Positions 16,354-25,649 of a stretch of 64,000 nucleotides of DNA are shown piece after piece. The notes below the pieces were generated by a model, which was given only the letters and a program-made list of their open reading frames with translations, did not search any database and was not told the origin of the DNA. How positions within the stretch are numbered: the stretch's first letter is position 1; each line of letters opens with the position of its first letter. The stretch spans positions 216,188-280,187 of the forward strand of contig CAWIPO010000009.1 of the NCBI GenBank assembly GCA_963838095.1, in the 5' to 3' direction. Source of the stretch: CAWCGU01 sp963838095 (lineage in GTDB: Bacteria > Actinomycetota > Thermoleophilia > Solirubrobacterales > 70-9). Made by a program: the position numbers and the translations under genes.

Positions 16354-17673
16354 TCAGCCGCGGGCCGCGGAAACGGTCTTCGGGTCCGGCGTCACGACCT
16401 CGAGCGGCTTGAACGTGGTGCCCGCCTCGAGCACCGTGATCGGGCCGACGCTGGGGTCGCCGGTGGCCTCGAACTCGTAGTCGCCGACCAGGCCCTCCTC
16501 GACGGGTGTGGCGAAGATCGACTGCACGATCGCCTCACGGTCGGTCCCGGCTTCGGCGATCGCGTCCAGCAGCACCAGCGCCGCTTCGCCCGCGTAGGGA
16601 GCGAACTGCTCGACCGGCGCGCCGCCGAGCGCGGCCTCCAGCTCCTGGACGAAAGCCGCTCCGGCCGCCGGCACATCTGTCGGCACCCTGCCCGGCACAC
16701 TGGCGAACATCCCTCTGCTCGCCGCGCCGGCGCCGTCGATCGTCGACTGCTGGGCGATGCCGTCGAAGGCGAGCAGCGGGACCTTGCTGTTCGGGCCCAG
16801 CACATCGACCTTGTCGTTGATCAGCCGGTCGACGTTCTGCTCGGTCAGCCCGGCGAGGACCACAGCGTCGGCCCCGCTTCGCTTCACCTTCGCGAACAGC
16901 GCCCGGTATTCACGGTCCTTGGGCTCCCAGGTATCGAACCCGGCGAGATCCAGCTTCAGCGCCGCGGCGCCGCCGCGGAAGTTCTCGGCCTGGCCGGTGC
17001 TGGTCTCGTCGTCGGCGGCGTAGAGGACGAACGGGTTCTTGATTCCCTGCTTCACCGCGAACTCGGCCAGCGCCGCGCCCTGGAAGGCGTCGTTCGGGAC
17101 GACCCGGACGTAGTTGCGCTCGCCGCTCGGGTAGAGGCTCTCAGGCTGCTTGTCGGTGCAGATCGTGCTCTGCTCGGTGAGGCAGACGGCCGTGTTGCCG
17201 GGCGAGATCATCGCCACCGGCGAGCGGTTCAGGATCGGGATCTCCTCCGCCGCGCAGCCGGAGTTGTACGTGCCGATCACCCCCAGCACCCGCTCGTCGG
17301 CGCCGTACGCCTCGGCGTTCGCTCGGCAGGTCTCGACGTCCCACAGCCCGGTCTCCTCGATCGAGTCGTCGCAGGCCTGGAAGCCGATTGTGGTCTCGCC
17401 TGCGCCCCAGCCGTGCTGCTCGAGGATCAGCCGGATCGCCTCGACCTGCTGCGCGGAGCGCTCGGCCGAGTCCCCCTGCATCGGCAGGTCCGAGACGATC
17501 AGGGCGTCCGGCTCGCCTTCGCCCTCGTACTCGACCTCGGTGCAGTTCGCCAGATCGACGCCCTCGAACCCGGTGTCGATCGGAACCTCGGGCTCCTCCT
17601 TCTCGCCGCATCCGGCCGCGAGCGCGAGCGCGGCGGCGGCGATCAGGGGCGCGATGGAGTGCGAAGCCTTCAT
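16354..17673 (-). CDS. ABC transporter substrate-binding lipoprotein (LIV-type, periplasmic-binding fold I)
   Basis: A 439-residue lipoprotein. The signal peptide ends ALALAAGCGEKEE with a lipobox Cys near residue 22. The rest is a type I periplasmic-binding fold like branched-chain amino-acid receptors: AIRLILEQHGWG, VLGVIGTYNSGCAAEEIPILN, MISPGNT, YVRVVPNDAFQGAALAEFA, GADAVVLAGL. No LIV permease or ATPase is adjacent, so it is orphaned here. It lies 4 nt downstream of the M19 gene's start, on the same strand side, and may be co-transcribed with it. Confidence 0.9.
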   Translation of the reverse strand: MKASHSIAPLIAAAALALAAGCGEKEEPEVPIDTGFEGVDLANCTEVEYEGEGEPDALIVSDLPMQGDSAERSAQQVEAIRLILEQHGWGAGETTIGFQACDDSIEETGLWDVETCRANAEAYGADERVLGVIGTYNSGCAAEEIPILNRSPVAMISPGNTAVCLTEQSTICTDKQPESLYPSGERNYVRVVPNDAFQGAALAEFAVKQGIKNPFVLYAADDETSTGQAENFRGGAAALKLDLAGFDTWEPKDREYRALFAKVKRSGADAVVLAGLTEQNVDRLINDKVDVLGPNSKVPLLAFDGIAQQSTIDGAGAASRGMFASVPGRVPTDVPAAGAAFVQELEAALGGAPVEQFAPYAGEAALVLLDAIAEAGTDREAIVQSIFATPVEEGLVGDYEFEATGDPSVGPITVLEAGTTFKPLEVVTPDPKTVSAARG

Positions 17674-17815
17674 CTCGTCGCTGAACCCTAAAGGCCGATG
17701 AGGTCATTTCGGTGGTAGGTTCAGATCGACGGTCGTGCCCGATTGGAGAGAGGACACCGCTGAAGCGCTGCCGTGGGCAGCGGCGCGCCCAGCGACAACG
17801 CAGGAGAGGTGCTGA

Positions 17816-19387
17816 ATGACTCGGACCTGGAAGCTCGTGGCAATCGCGCTCGCAGGCGCGGCGCTCTCGTTCGGAATCGCCGCCTGCGGCGACGATGACG
17901 ACGGCGGCGGAGAGAGCGGGACGCTGATCCACGGGACGATCGACTCGGTGGTCTCTCTCGATCCCGCGGGGTCCTATGACCTCGGCTCCTACAACCCGAT
18001 CTTCAACATCTACCAGAACCTGCTCCAGATCCCGCCGGGCGGGAACAAGCCCGAGCCGGAGATCGCCGAGAGCTGCGAGTTCACGGACGACGAGAACACG
18101 GTCTACGAGTGCACGCTGAACTCCGACGTCAAGTTCTCCGACGGCTCCGACCTCACATCGGAGGACGTGGTGTTCTCGTTCGAACGCAACATCGAGATCG
18201 CCGATCCTCAGGGCGCAGCGTCGCTGCTGGCCGGCATGAAGTCCGTTGAGGCTCCCGATGACTCGACGGTCGTCTTCACCCTGAAGGCGTCGGACGCGAC
18301 CTGGCCGTACAACCTCACGACCGGCGGCAATGCGATCGTCCCCGACAGCTACCCGGCCGACGAGCTGCAGCCGGACGACCAGGTGATCGGCTCCGGCCGC
18401 TACGCGCTGGTCGACTACCAGGCCGGGCAGCAGTACGTGCTGGAGGCAAACGACGGGTACACGGGCGAGGACCCGGCCCAGATCGATCGCGTGATCGTGC
18501 AGCAGTTCGACAAGTCCTCCACGCTGAAGGGGGCGGTGGAGAACGGCGAGGTCGATATCGCCTACCGCTCGCTCAGCCCGACCGAGTACGAGGACCTCGA
18601 AGGCGCCGAGGGCCTCACGGTGGAGCGGGGTGAGGGAGCGGAGATCCGCTACCTCAACTTCAACCTCGACCTGCAGGAGGGAAGCGACGAGCAGAAGCTC
18701 GCGGTTCGTCAGGCCGTCGCCCAGGTGATCGACCGCCAGGCGATCGTCGACAACGTCTACAGCGGCACTGCCGAGGCGCTGTACTCGATGGTGCCGGCGT
18801 CGCTCGAGTTCGCCACCGAGTCTTTCGCCGACGTCTACGGCGAGGAGCCGGACGTGGACGCCGCGACCCAGACGCTCGAGGACGCGAATGTCGACACGCC
18901 CGTCCCGCTCGAGGTTTGGTGGACCCCCACCCACTACGGGCCGGCGTCCGGCGACGAGTACGCCGAGATCAAGCGCCAGCTCGACGAGTCCGGCCTGTTC
19001 GAGGTGACCCTGGAGTCGACGGAGTGGAACCAGTATTCGGAGGCCGCATTCACCGACAAGTACCCGACGTATCAGCTCGGCTGGTTCCCCGACTACCCCG
19101 ACGCCGACAACTACGTCGGCAACTTCGTATCCAAGATCAGCTTCCTCAACATCCATTACTCCAACGCGGAGATCGAGGAGCTGCTGGCGGAGGAGAAGGC
19201 GTCCACCGACGACTCCGTTCGCGAGGAGGCTTTCGCGCGGATCCAGGAGATCAGTGCCGAGGACGCGCCCAACATCCCCTACATCGCGCTCTCGCAGGTC
19301 GCCGTGGTGCGCGACGGGGTCGAGGGCGTCGCCGAGACGCTCGATCCGTCGTACATCTTCCGCTACTGGGTGATCACGAAGGACTAG
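17816..19387 (+). CDS. Peptide/nickel-type ABC transporter substrate-binding lipoprotein
   Basis: A 523-residue family-5 solute-binding protein. The signal peptide ends LSFGIAACGDDDD with the lipobox Cys near residue 23. Family blocks include DSVVSLDPAGSYD, NIYQNLLQIPPGG, VKFSDGSDLTSEDVVFSFER, AVAQVIDRQAIVDNVYSG and a closing IPYIALSQVAVVRDGV. It is the first gene of a five-gene Dpp/Opp-type importer and is separated from the rest by a strong hairpin, which usually allows the binding protein to be made in excess. Substrate is probably an oligopeptide. Confidence 0.93.
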   Translation: MTRTWKLVAIALAGAALSFGIAACGDDDDGGGESGTLIHGTIDSVVSLDPAGSYDLGSYNPIFNIYQNLLQIPPGGNKPEPEIAESCEFTDDENTVYECTLNSDVKFSDGSDLTSEDVVFSFERNIEIADPQGAASLLAGMKSVEAPDDSTVVFTLKASDATWPYNLTTGGNAIVPDSYPADELQPDDQVIGSGRYALVDYQAGQQYVLEANDGYTGEDPAQIDRVIVQQFDKSSTLKGAVENGEVDIAYRSLSPTEYEDLEGAEGLTVERGEGAEIRYLNFNLDLQEGSDEQKLAVRQAVAQVIDRQAIVDNVYSGTAEALYSMVPASLEFATESFADVYGEEPDVDAATQTLEDANVDTPVPLEVWWTPTHYGPASGDEYAEIKRQLDESGLFEVTLESTEWNQYSEAAFTDKYPTYQLGWFPDYPDADNYVGNFVSKISFLNIHYSNAEIEELLAEEKASTDDSVREEAFARIQEISAEDAPNIPYIALSQVAVVRDGVEGVAETLDPSYIFRYWVITKD

Positions 19388-19402
19388 CGACGCTGTGCGG
19401 CA

Positions 19403-19435
19403 GGCAACCCGTTCGCTGAGCGCGAACGGGTTGCC
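19403..19435 (+). terminator. 14-bp perfect hairpin between the binding-protein and permease genes
   Basis: GGCAACCCGTTCGC and its exact complement flank a 5-nt TGAGC loop. There is no U-tract. Its place inside the operon suggests an attenuating or mRNA-stabilising element that lowers expression of the permease/ATPase genes relative to the binding protein. Confidence 0.75.
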
Positions 19436-19457
19436 GCGGCGGGGTACATAGACGGTA

Positions 19458-20486
19458 GTGGCCTCACAGGGAACATCCCTGCGCCGGTACATACTGACGC
19501 GGCTCGCGCTCGCGATCCCGACGCTGCTGATCCTGCTGACGATGGTGTTCCTGCTGATGCGGGTCGCCCCCGGCGATCCGATCACGGCGGCGCTGGGCGG
19601 GCGCGTTTCGGCGGAGGAGCTGGAGGAACGGCGCGAAGCGGCCGGGTTCAACAAGCCGCTGATCGAGCAGTACGTCGAGTACCTGGGCGACGCGTTGACG
19701 CTCGACCTCGGCACGACGATCAACGACAACCGCGAGGTGACTTCGATCATCACCGAGAACGGCGCCGCCACGCTCGAGTTGACAATTGCCGCGTTCATCG
19801 TCGCGCTGGTCGTCGGGATCACGCTGGGGCTGTGGGCGGGGGTGAAACGCGACACCGCCGTCGACGTGGGCGCGCGTCTCTACGGGATCGTGATCTACGC
19901 CGCCCCTGTCTTCTTCACCGGCTTTCTCGCGCAGCTCATCTTCAGTCACGAGCTCGGCTGGTTACCGAGCTCGGGCCGCGCCAGCCCGATCGTCCAGTTC
20001 GAGCTCGAGCAGGTGACCAACTTCTTCCTGATCGATGCCGCCCTCAGCGGCGACTGGGACGTCTTCTGGGACGTGCTCTCGCACCTGATAATGCCGGCGG
20101 TCACGCTCGGGTTGCTGGTCAGCGGGGTGCTGGTGCGGCTGGTGCGCGTGAACCTGCTGCAGACGATGCGCGGCGACTACGTTGAGGCTGCGCGCGCCCG
20201 CGGCGTCCCTGAGCGCCGGGTCGTCGTCAATCACGCCTTCCGCAACGCGCTCGTCCCGGTGGTGACGATTGCCGGGCTCCAGCTGGCGATCCTGCTCGGC
20301 GGCGCCGTACTCACCGAGCAGACCTTCAACTGGCCGGGAATCGGCGCCGAGCTCGTCCGCTACCTGAACGTGCGCGACTACGTCGCCGTGCAGGGGATCA
20401 TCACGATCTTTGCGATCGCGGTGGTGATCGTCTCGGTGTTGATCGACCTGATCAACGCCTACGTCGACCCGAGGGTGAGGTACTGA
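19458..20486 (+). CDS. Peptide ABC transporter permease (DppB-like)
   Basis: A 342-residue permease starting at GTG. The N-terminal RRYILTRLALAIPTLLILLTMVFLLM and RVAPGDPI are typical of DppB/OppB. About six transmembrane helices follow. The cytoplasmic EAA loop is DYVEAARARGVPERRVVVNHAFRNALVPV. The stop overlaps the DppC-like start (TGATG). Confidence 0.95.
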   Translation: MASQGTSLRRYILTRLALAIPTLLILLTMVFLLMRVAPGDPITAALGGRVSAEELEERREAAGFNKPLIEQYVEYLGDALTLDLGTTINDNREVTSIITENGAATLELTIAAFIVALVVGITLGLWAGVKRDTAVDVGARLYGIVIYAAPVFFTGFLAQLIFSHELGWLPSSGRASPIVQFELEQVTNFFLIDAALSGDWDVFWDVLSHLIMPAVTLGLLVSGVLVRLVRVNLLQTMRGDYVEAARARGVPERRVVVNHAFRNALVPVVTIAGLQLAILLGGAVLTEQTFNWPGIGAELVRYLNVRDYVAVQGIITIFAIAVVIVSVLIDLINAYVDPRVRY

Positions 20487-21475
20487 TGGCGGGCCGGCTG
20501 CGCAACTCACGCTCGTGGAAGGCGCTGCGCGAGTCCCGCGGGGTTCCCCGCTGGATCCTGATCTCCGGCGTCGTCATCGTCGTCTTCTTCGTCATCCTCG
20601 CGATCTTCGCGCCGGTGATCGCCCCCTACGGCTTCGACCAGGCCAGCGTCGACGGCGTTCGCTTCCCGAAGCAGCACGCGCCGGACGGGACCAACCTGCT
20701 CGGCACGACCGTGCAGTCGACCGACGTGCTCTCGCGGGTGATCTGGGGTGCGCGGACGGCGATCGAGGTGGTCATCCTGGCAATCGCCTTCTCGCTCGTC
20801 GTCGGCGTCCCGCTCGGCCTCATCTCCGGCTACGTCGGCGGCAAGCTCGACCGCGCTCTGGTCATGATCACGGACGCCTTCTTCGCCTTCCCGTACCTGC
20901 TGCTCGCGATCGTGATCGCCTTCCTGCTCTCCGACACCTTCGGCCAGGGCGTGTTCACGGCCGCGTTTGCGATCACCGTCGTCTACATCCCGCAGTACTT
21001 CCGCGTTGTCCGCAACCACGTGATCTCGATCCGCGAGGAGAACTACGTCGAGGCGGCGCGGGCGCTGGGGGCGCCGAGGCGGACGATCATCGGCCGCTAC
21101 GTGCTCTCGAACGTGATCCAGAACGTGCCCTCGCTGGCGACGCTTAACGCCGCCGACGCGATCCTCACCCTGGCCGCGCTCGGCTTCCTCGGCTACGGCA
21201 TCCAGCCGACCGAGGCGGCGGAGTGGGGGTACGACCTGCAGCGGGCGATCGACGACGCCGGGGCGGGGATCTGGTGGACCGGCCTCTTCCCGGGGATGGC
21301 GATCGTACTGCTGGTGACCGGGTTCACGCTGGTCGGGGAGGGGCTGAACGACGTCCTGAACCCCCTGATCCGATTCCGTCGCATCGGGCGGCCGGAGATC
21401 CACGATCGCGGAGAGGCCGGTGTCGTGCCCGTCGCCGGCCCGGCCGGAGTCGTGGAGGAGACCCCGCGTGAGTGA
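20486..21475 (+). CDS. Peptide ABC transporter permease (DppC-like)
   Basis: A 329-residue permease with the N-terminal transmembrane helix typical of DppC (ISGVVIVVFFVILAIFAPVIAPY), HLLG-like NLLGTTVQSTDVLSRVIWGART, and the EAA loop ENYVEAARALGAPRRTIIGRYVLSN. Five to six membrane spans. It overlaps the ATPase start by 8 nt, so translation is coupled. Confidence 0.95.
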   Translation: MAGRLRNSRSWKALRESRGVPRWILISGVVIVVFFVILAIFAPVIAPYGFDQASVDGVRFPKQHAPDGTNLLGTTVQSTDVLSRVIWGARTAIEVVILAIAFSLVVGVPLGLISGYVGGKLDRALVMITDAFFAFPYLLLAIVIAFLLSDTFGQGVFTAAFAITVVYIPQYFRVVRNHVISIREENYVEAARALGAPRRTIIGRYVLSNVIQNVPSLATLNAADAILTLAALGFLGYGIQPTEAAEWGYDLQRAIDDAGAGIWWTGLFPGMAIVLLVTGFTLVGEGLNDVLNPLIRFRRIGRPEIHDRGEAGVVPVAGPAGVVEETPRE

Positions 21476-22494
21476 GCCGATCCTGAAAGTCGAGGGCCTG
21501 CGGGTCTGGTACGGAACCGAGGGCGACCCGGTGCGCGCCGTCGACGGCGTCGCGCTCGAGATCGCGCCGGGAGAGACCCTGGGGCTGGTGGGCGAGTCGG
21601 GCTGCGGCAAGTCCTCGCTCGGCCGCGGCGTGCTCGGCCTGCTGCCCGACAGCGCCGCGATCGCCGGCGAGGTTCGCTACGAGGGCCGCGACCTGGTGGC
21701 GATGGACCCGCAGGACCTGCGCGATCTGCGCGGCCCCGAGCTGGGACTGATCTTCCAGGAGCCGATGACCCGCCTCGACCCGCTGGTCACGATCGAGAAG
21801 CACTTCATCGAGACGCTGAAGGCGCACGAGCCCGATCTCGACGACGACGAGATGAGAAGCCGCGCGCTCGACACCCTGGGGAGGATGGGGATCCCGCCGA
21901 CGCGCTTCAGGCAGTACCCGCATGAGTTCTCGGGCGGGATGCGGCAGCGGATCATGATCGCGCTGGCTCTCGTACTGCGCCCGAAGCTGGTCGTCGCCGA
22001 CGAGCCGACGACCGCCCTCGATGTGATCGTCGAGGCCCACATCCTCGGCATCCTCGCCGACCTGCGCGAGAACTTCGGCACCGCGCTGCTCCTGATCACG
22101 CACAACCTCGGGATCGTCGCCGAGGCCTGCGACCGGGTCGCGGTGATGTACGCCGGGCGGATCGTGGAGACGGGGGACGCCGGACAGGTGTTCGGCTCGC
22201 CGGCGCACCCCTACACTCGCGAGCTGCTGCGCTCGATCGTCTCGCTGCGGACGACCGCGCTCAACTACATCCCGGGGGCGCCGCCTGAACCTGATCGACC
22301 CGCCGCCGGCGTGCCGCTTCCACCCCCGGTGCCCGAACGCGATGAAGGTGTGCGCCGAGAAGTTCCCGATCGAGGTCGAGGTGGGGGAGGGGCAGCAAAC
22401 GGAGTGCTGGCTGCACGGCCCCGAGAAGGAGATCCCGCCGGGCGGCAAGGAGCCGTTGGAGCGCGAAGAGATCGCGCTCGCGGAGGAGGCCTGA
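21468..22494 (+). CDS. Peptide ABC transporter ATP-binding protein (DppD-like), C-terminal frameshift
   Basis: Starts at GTG 21468. Walker A GESGCGKSS, Q-loop FQEPMTRLDP, signature EFSGGMRQRIMIA, Walker B KLVVADEPTTALD and the H-loop ITHNLG are intact. Near 22285-22290 the frame slips. Removing one base restores the oligopeptide-ATPase tail (NLIDPPPACRFHPRC, then MKVCAEKFP), which ends at TGA 22494, directly before the next gene. The Cys-rich tail HPRCPxAxxxC is diagnostic of Dpp/Opp ATPases. Without correction the frame ends a few bases later at 22499. Confidence 0.92.
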
Positions 22495-22495
22495 G

Positions 22496-23831
22496 TTGAG
22501 CGACGCTCCCGCGACTGAGACGAGCGCCGAGCGCCCGGCAGAGGCGCCGCTGCTCGAGGTGCGCGAGCTGCGCACCCACTACGCGCTGCGGGGCTCCTTC
22601 CTCGACCGCCTGCGCGGGCGCGAGCAGGGATCGGTGAAGGCGGTCGACGGCGTCAGCTTCGACCTCGAGCGCGGGGAGACTCTGGGGATCGTCGGCGAGT
22701 CGGGATCGGGCAAGACGACGCTGGGGCGGGCGCTGCTCGGCCTGGTGCAGGCAAACGACGGCTCGATCCGCTTCGAGGGAGACGAGATCACCGGCCTCAG
22801 CGAGACCCGCTTTCGCGGCCTTCGCCGGCGGCTTCAGATCGTCTTCCAGGATCCGCACGCGTCGCTGAACCCGGCGATGACGATCGGCGCTTCGGTCGGC
22901 GATCCGCTGCGCTTCCACGACCTCGCCGGGAGCCGCGAGGAGATCGACGCCCGCGTCGTCGAGGTCCTGGAGCGGGTCGGCCTGGCTCCGGCGCGGCAGT
23001 TCATGGACAAGTACCCGACCGGATCTGTCCGGTGGGCAGAAGCAGCGGGCGGTGCTCGCGCGGGCGCTGATCCTCGACCCCGACGTCCTGATCGCCGACG
23101 AGCCGGTGTCGATGCTCGACATGAGCGTGCGAGCGAAGATCCTGGAGCTGATGATCGACCTCGGCAAGGAGTTCGACCTCACCTACGTCTACATCACCCA
23201 CGACCTCGCGACGGCGAAGTTCTTCTGCGACCGGATCGCGATCATGTACCTCGGCAAGATCGTCGAGATCGGCCCCGCCGAGCAGATCTACGCCGACCCG
23301 AAGCACCCGTACACGCAGGCGCTGCTGCGGGCGATCCCCGAGCCCGACCCGTCGCGAACCGTGCCGCGCGACCTCCCGAGAGGCGAGGTCCCCGATGCCG
23401 TGATGCCGCCGCTCGGCTGCCCGTTCCACCCCCGCTGCTCGCAGGCGTTCGAGATCTGCGGCTGGGAGAGCCGCGACCTGCGCACGATCCTGGAGGAGCA
23501 CTGGACGAAGCTCGACGAGGCCGGCTACGAGCGCGAGCGCGAGCTGATCGGCGACCTCGAGGCGCTCGACTTCCCCGCCACCGAGGCGTACCTGCCCGCG
23601 GGAGGCGCGCACACGGGCGAGGAGGTCGCCGGCGTGCTGCAGCACCTTCGCCTCGAGGCCCCGGACGACCCCTTCTGGAAGGGCGTCGCCGCGATCGAGG
23701 TCGCCGAGGACGGCGTCACGGTCCGCTTCCACGAAGGCCTCGTCCCCCGCGACGTCCGCGCCGGCGATGCCGTCGTCCGCTGCCACCTGCACGACGAGGA
23801 CGCCCTGGGGCAGGTGCCGGGCCAGGACTAG
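22496..23831 (+). CDS. Peptide ABC transporter ATP-binding protein (DppF/OppF-like), frameshifted at the signature motif
   Basis: TTG start one base after the previous stop. Walker A GESGSGKTT, Q-loop FQDPHASLNP, Walker B VLIADEPVSMLD and H-loop ITHDLATAK are visible. The frame breaks at about 23020-23024: KYPT is followed out of frame by the expected DLSGGQKQRAVLARAL, so a single extra G falls just before the ABC signature. The tail GCPFHPRCSQAFEICG is typical. An extra C-terminal stretch of about 120 residues after the usual end (acidic, LPAGGAHTGEEVAG onward) is unusual for OppF. The stop overlaps the convergent protease stop (CTAG). Confidence 0.9.
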
Positions 23832-25615
23832 CGGGAGGCGGGCCCACTCCTCTTCACCCCGAGGGTCAGGTCAACAATCGCCCCGCGAACGGATTTGCCG
23901 GTCACCACGAGACGGGCGCCTTTCGGTACGTGCCGGGGTCTGGTGACCGTGCCGAGCTCACACCCCGCCTGGTTCAGTCTCCGCTTGGCTGCCGGCAGGC
24001 CCAGACCCCTGAGCCTCCCTGGATGGCACGAGCTTGTGGGCAAGGGCGTTGGCGCGGGACAGCCGCCCGGTGCGGGCCCCGGTTCGAGCGGACAACCGTC
24101 AATGTCGTCTCTGACGCCGTCGCCATCCGTATCCGGCGGGGGAAGCGGAGTCGAGTCGCACGCATCGCCGAGCCCGTCGCCGTCGGAGTCCTGCTGGCTT
24201 GGGTTGCCGGCTGCGGGACAGTTATCGGAGGTGTCCGGGATGCCATCGCCATCGTTGTCCAGCGGCGGCGGAACGCGGGTGAGAAAGCCGTAGTAAAAGC
24301 CGGTCACGGGGTTGCTGATCGGGTCGCCCTCAAACCCGTAGTTGGGATTTGCGTTGTTGTAGCTCTGGGCGTCTGATCGCACATGGGCAATCACCTGCGC
24401 CGGTGTCATGCCCTTGCACGGGCCGGCGACGCCCGCTTCATCGATGCACAGGGCCACGACCCCCGCCATGTGCGGACTGGCCATGCTCGTCCCGGAGATC
24501 GTGGCGTGCGCGCTCACCGGCCAGGTGGAGGTGATGCAGGTCCCGGGGGCCGAGATCGTGTGCGCCTCCCCGGCCACCGTTTTGGCGAAATTCGAAAAGC
24601 TGGCAGGCTGATCGTCGAACTCGGAAGAGGCGCAGCCGGGCGATCCACCCGTCCCACCGGCCTGCCCGTCGCTGTCTGAGAGAGCGGTGACGGTCAGTAC
24701 CTCGGGATACGCCGCGGGCACATTCGGCTGCGGCGCAAAGTCAAAATCCCAGCCTTCGTTGCCGGCCGCCACCACGTAGTTGACACCGGCCGCGGTCGAA
24801 TTGCAGATCGCCAGGCGCATGCCGTCGGTGGTCGTCGCGCACGTCTGTCCGACCACCGGGCTGCCGAGCCCGCTGAGGCTCATGTTGGCGACGCCGATGT
24901 TGTTCGCCGCCCTGTTGGCGGTGACCCAATCGATGCCGCAGATGATTTGAGCGAAGGACCCTGATCCTGAGTTGTTCAGCACTCGGACTGCGTAAACCTG
25001 GGTGCCTGGAGCGACGCCGGTCACGCCGGCGCCGTCGTTCTCTGCCCCGATCGTTCCCGCCACATGGGTACCGTGCCCGTTTCCGTCGTCAGGAGGGGTC
25101 CCGGGATCAATGCAATCCGTTCCTGCCACCGCATTCAGGTCGGGGTGGTTCAGCTGAATGCCCGAGTCGATCACCGCCACGCTGACGCCGCTCTGCTCAC
25201 GCACCGTCCCTGTGGTGGCTGCCAGGATCCGCCGCGTACCGGTCGGTGGCGTTGGCTCGCCGGAGGCGATTGGGACGATGCGGGTCGCAACGACCCGGCG
25301 ATTCTCACTGACGAAATCCACGCGGTTGTCGCCTTCCAGCTCCTGGACCTGGGAGTCGGTGAGCTCGGCCGCAAAGCCTTCGATCGCGGTTCGGTAGACG
25401 AAGTCGCTTTCGAACCCGAGCTCCTGTTCGCGGACCGCGGTGGCACGGCCGGCATGCTGAACGGCTCCGCCCTCATAGACGACGATGTAGCTGTCGTCGA
25501 TGATCGCGGCAGACGGGTTTCTCGGCCTCTCCTCGGCCGTCGCCTGACTTGGAGCAACGAGAAGCGGAAGCAGAGCGCTTCCGAGCGCGACCTTCTTGCC
25601 GATGCCCCCGACCAC
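23828..25615 (-). CDS. Secreted subtilisin-like protease (S8) with thrombospondin type-3-like repeats and PASTA-like C-terminus
   Basis: A 595-residue secreted protease. A signal peptide (about 1-27) and an I9 inhibitor propeptide (about 40-110, SYIVVYEGG then VQELEGDNRVDFVSENRRV) come first. The S8 catalytic domain holds Asp in VAVIDSGIQLNHPDL, His in GNGHGTHVAGTIG and Ser in SGTSMASPHMAGVVAL. Then come calcium-binding TSP3-like repeats (DNDGDGIPDTSDNCP, DSDGDGLGDACD, DTDGDGVRDDIDGCP). The last 50 residues resemble a PASTA domain (GLPAAKRRLNQAGCELG, PKGARLVVTG). TSP3 repeats suggest a calcium-stiffened stalk, and PASTA suggests cell-wall contact. Likely processed and surface-associated. Confidence 0.93.
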   Translation of the reverse strand: MVGGIGKKVALGSALLPLLVAPSQATAEERPRNPSAAIIDDSYIVVYEGGAVQHAGRATAVREQELGFESDFVYRTAIEGFAAELTDSQVQELEGDNRVDFVSENRRVVATRIVPIASGEPTPPTGTRRILAATTGTVREQSGVSVAVIDSGIQLNHPDLNAVAGTDCIDPGTPPDDGNGHGTHVAGTIGAENDGAGVTGVAPGTQVYAVRVLNNSGSGSFAQIICGIDWVTANRAANNIGVANMSLSGLGSPVVGQTCATTTDGMRLAICNSTAAGVNYVVAAGNEGWDFDFAPQPNVPAAYPEVLTVTALSDSDGQAGGTGGSPGCASSEFDDQPASFSNFAKTVAGEAHTISAPGTCITSTWPVSAHATISGTSMASPHMAGVVALCIDEAGVAGPCKGMTPAQVIAHVRSDAQSYNNANPNYGFEGDPISNPVTGFYYGFLTRVPPPLDNDGDGIPDTSDNCPAAGNPSQQDSDGDGLGDACDSTPLPPPDTDGDGVRDDIDGCPLEPGPAPGGCPAPTPLPTSSCHPGRLRGLGLPAAKRRLNQAGCELGTVTRPRHVPKGARLVVTGKSVRGAIVDLTLGVKRSGPASR

Positions 25616-25649
25616 AGCTTCCTGCCGACCTTACTAGGATCCCACCCTG

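Noticed and set aside
17141..19855. A 904-codon open frame on the minus strand
   Set aside because: It is antisense to the lipoprotein and permease genes, low in complexity and explained by high GC; the plus-strand genes have clear families.
23832..24376. Continuation of the OppF-like frame past 23831
   Set aside because: That frame is reached only without the frameshift correction near 23022 and runs antisense to the protease.
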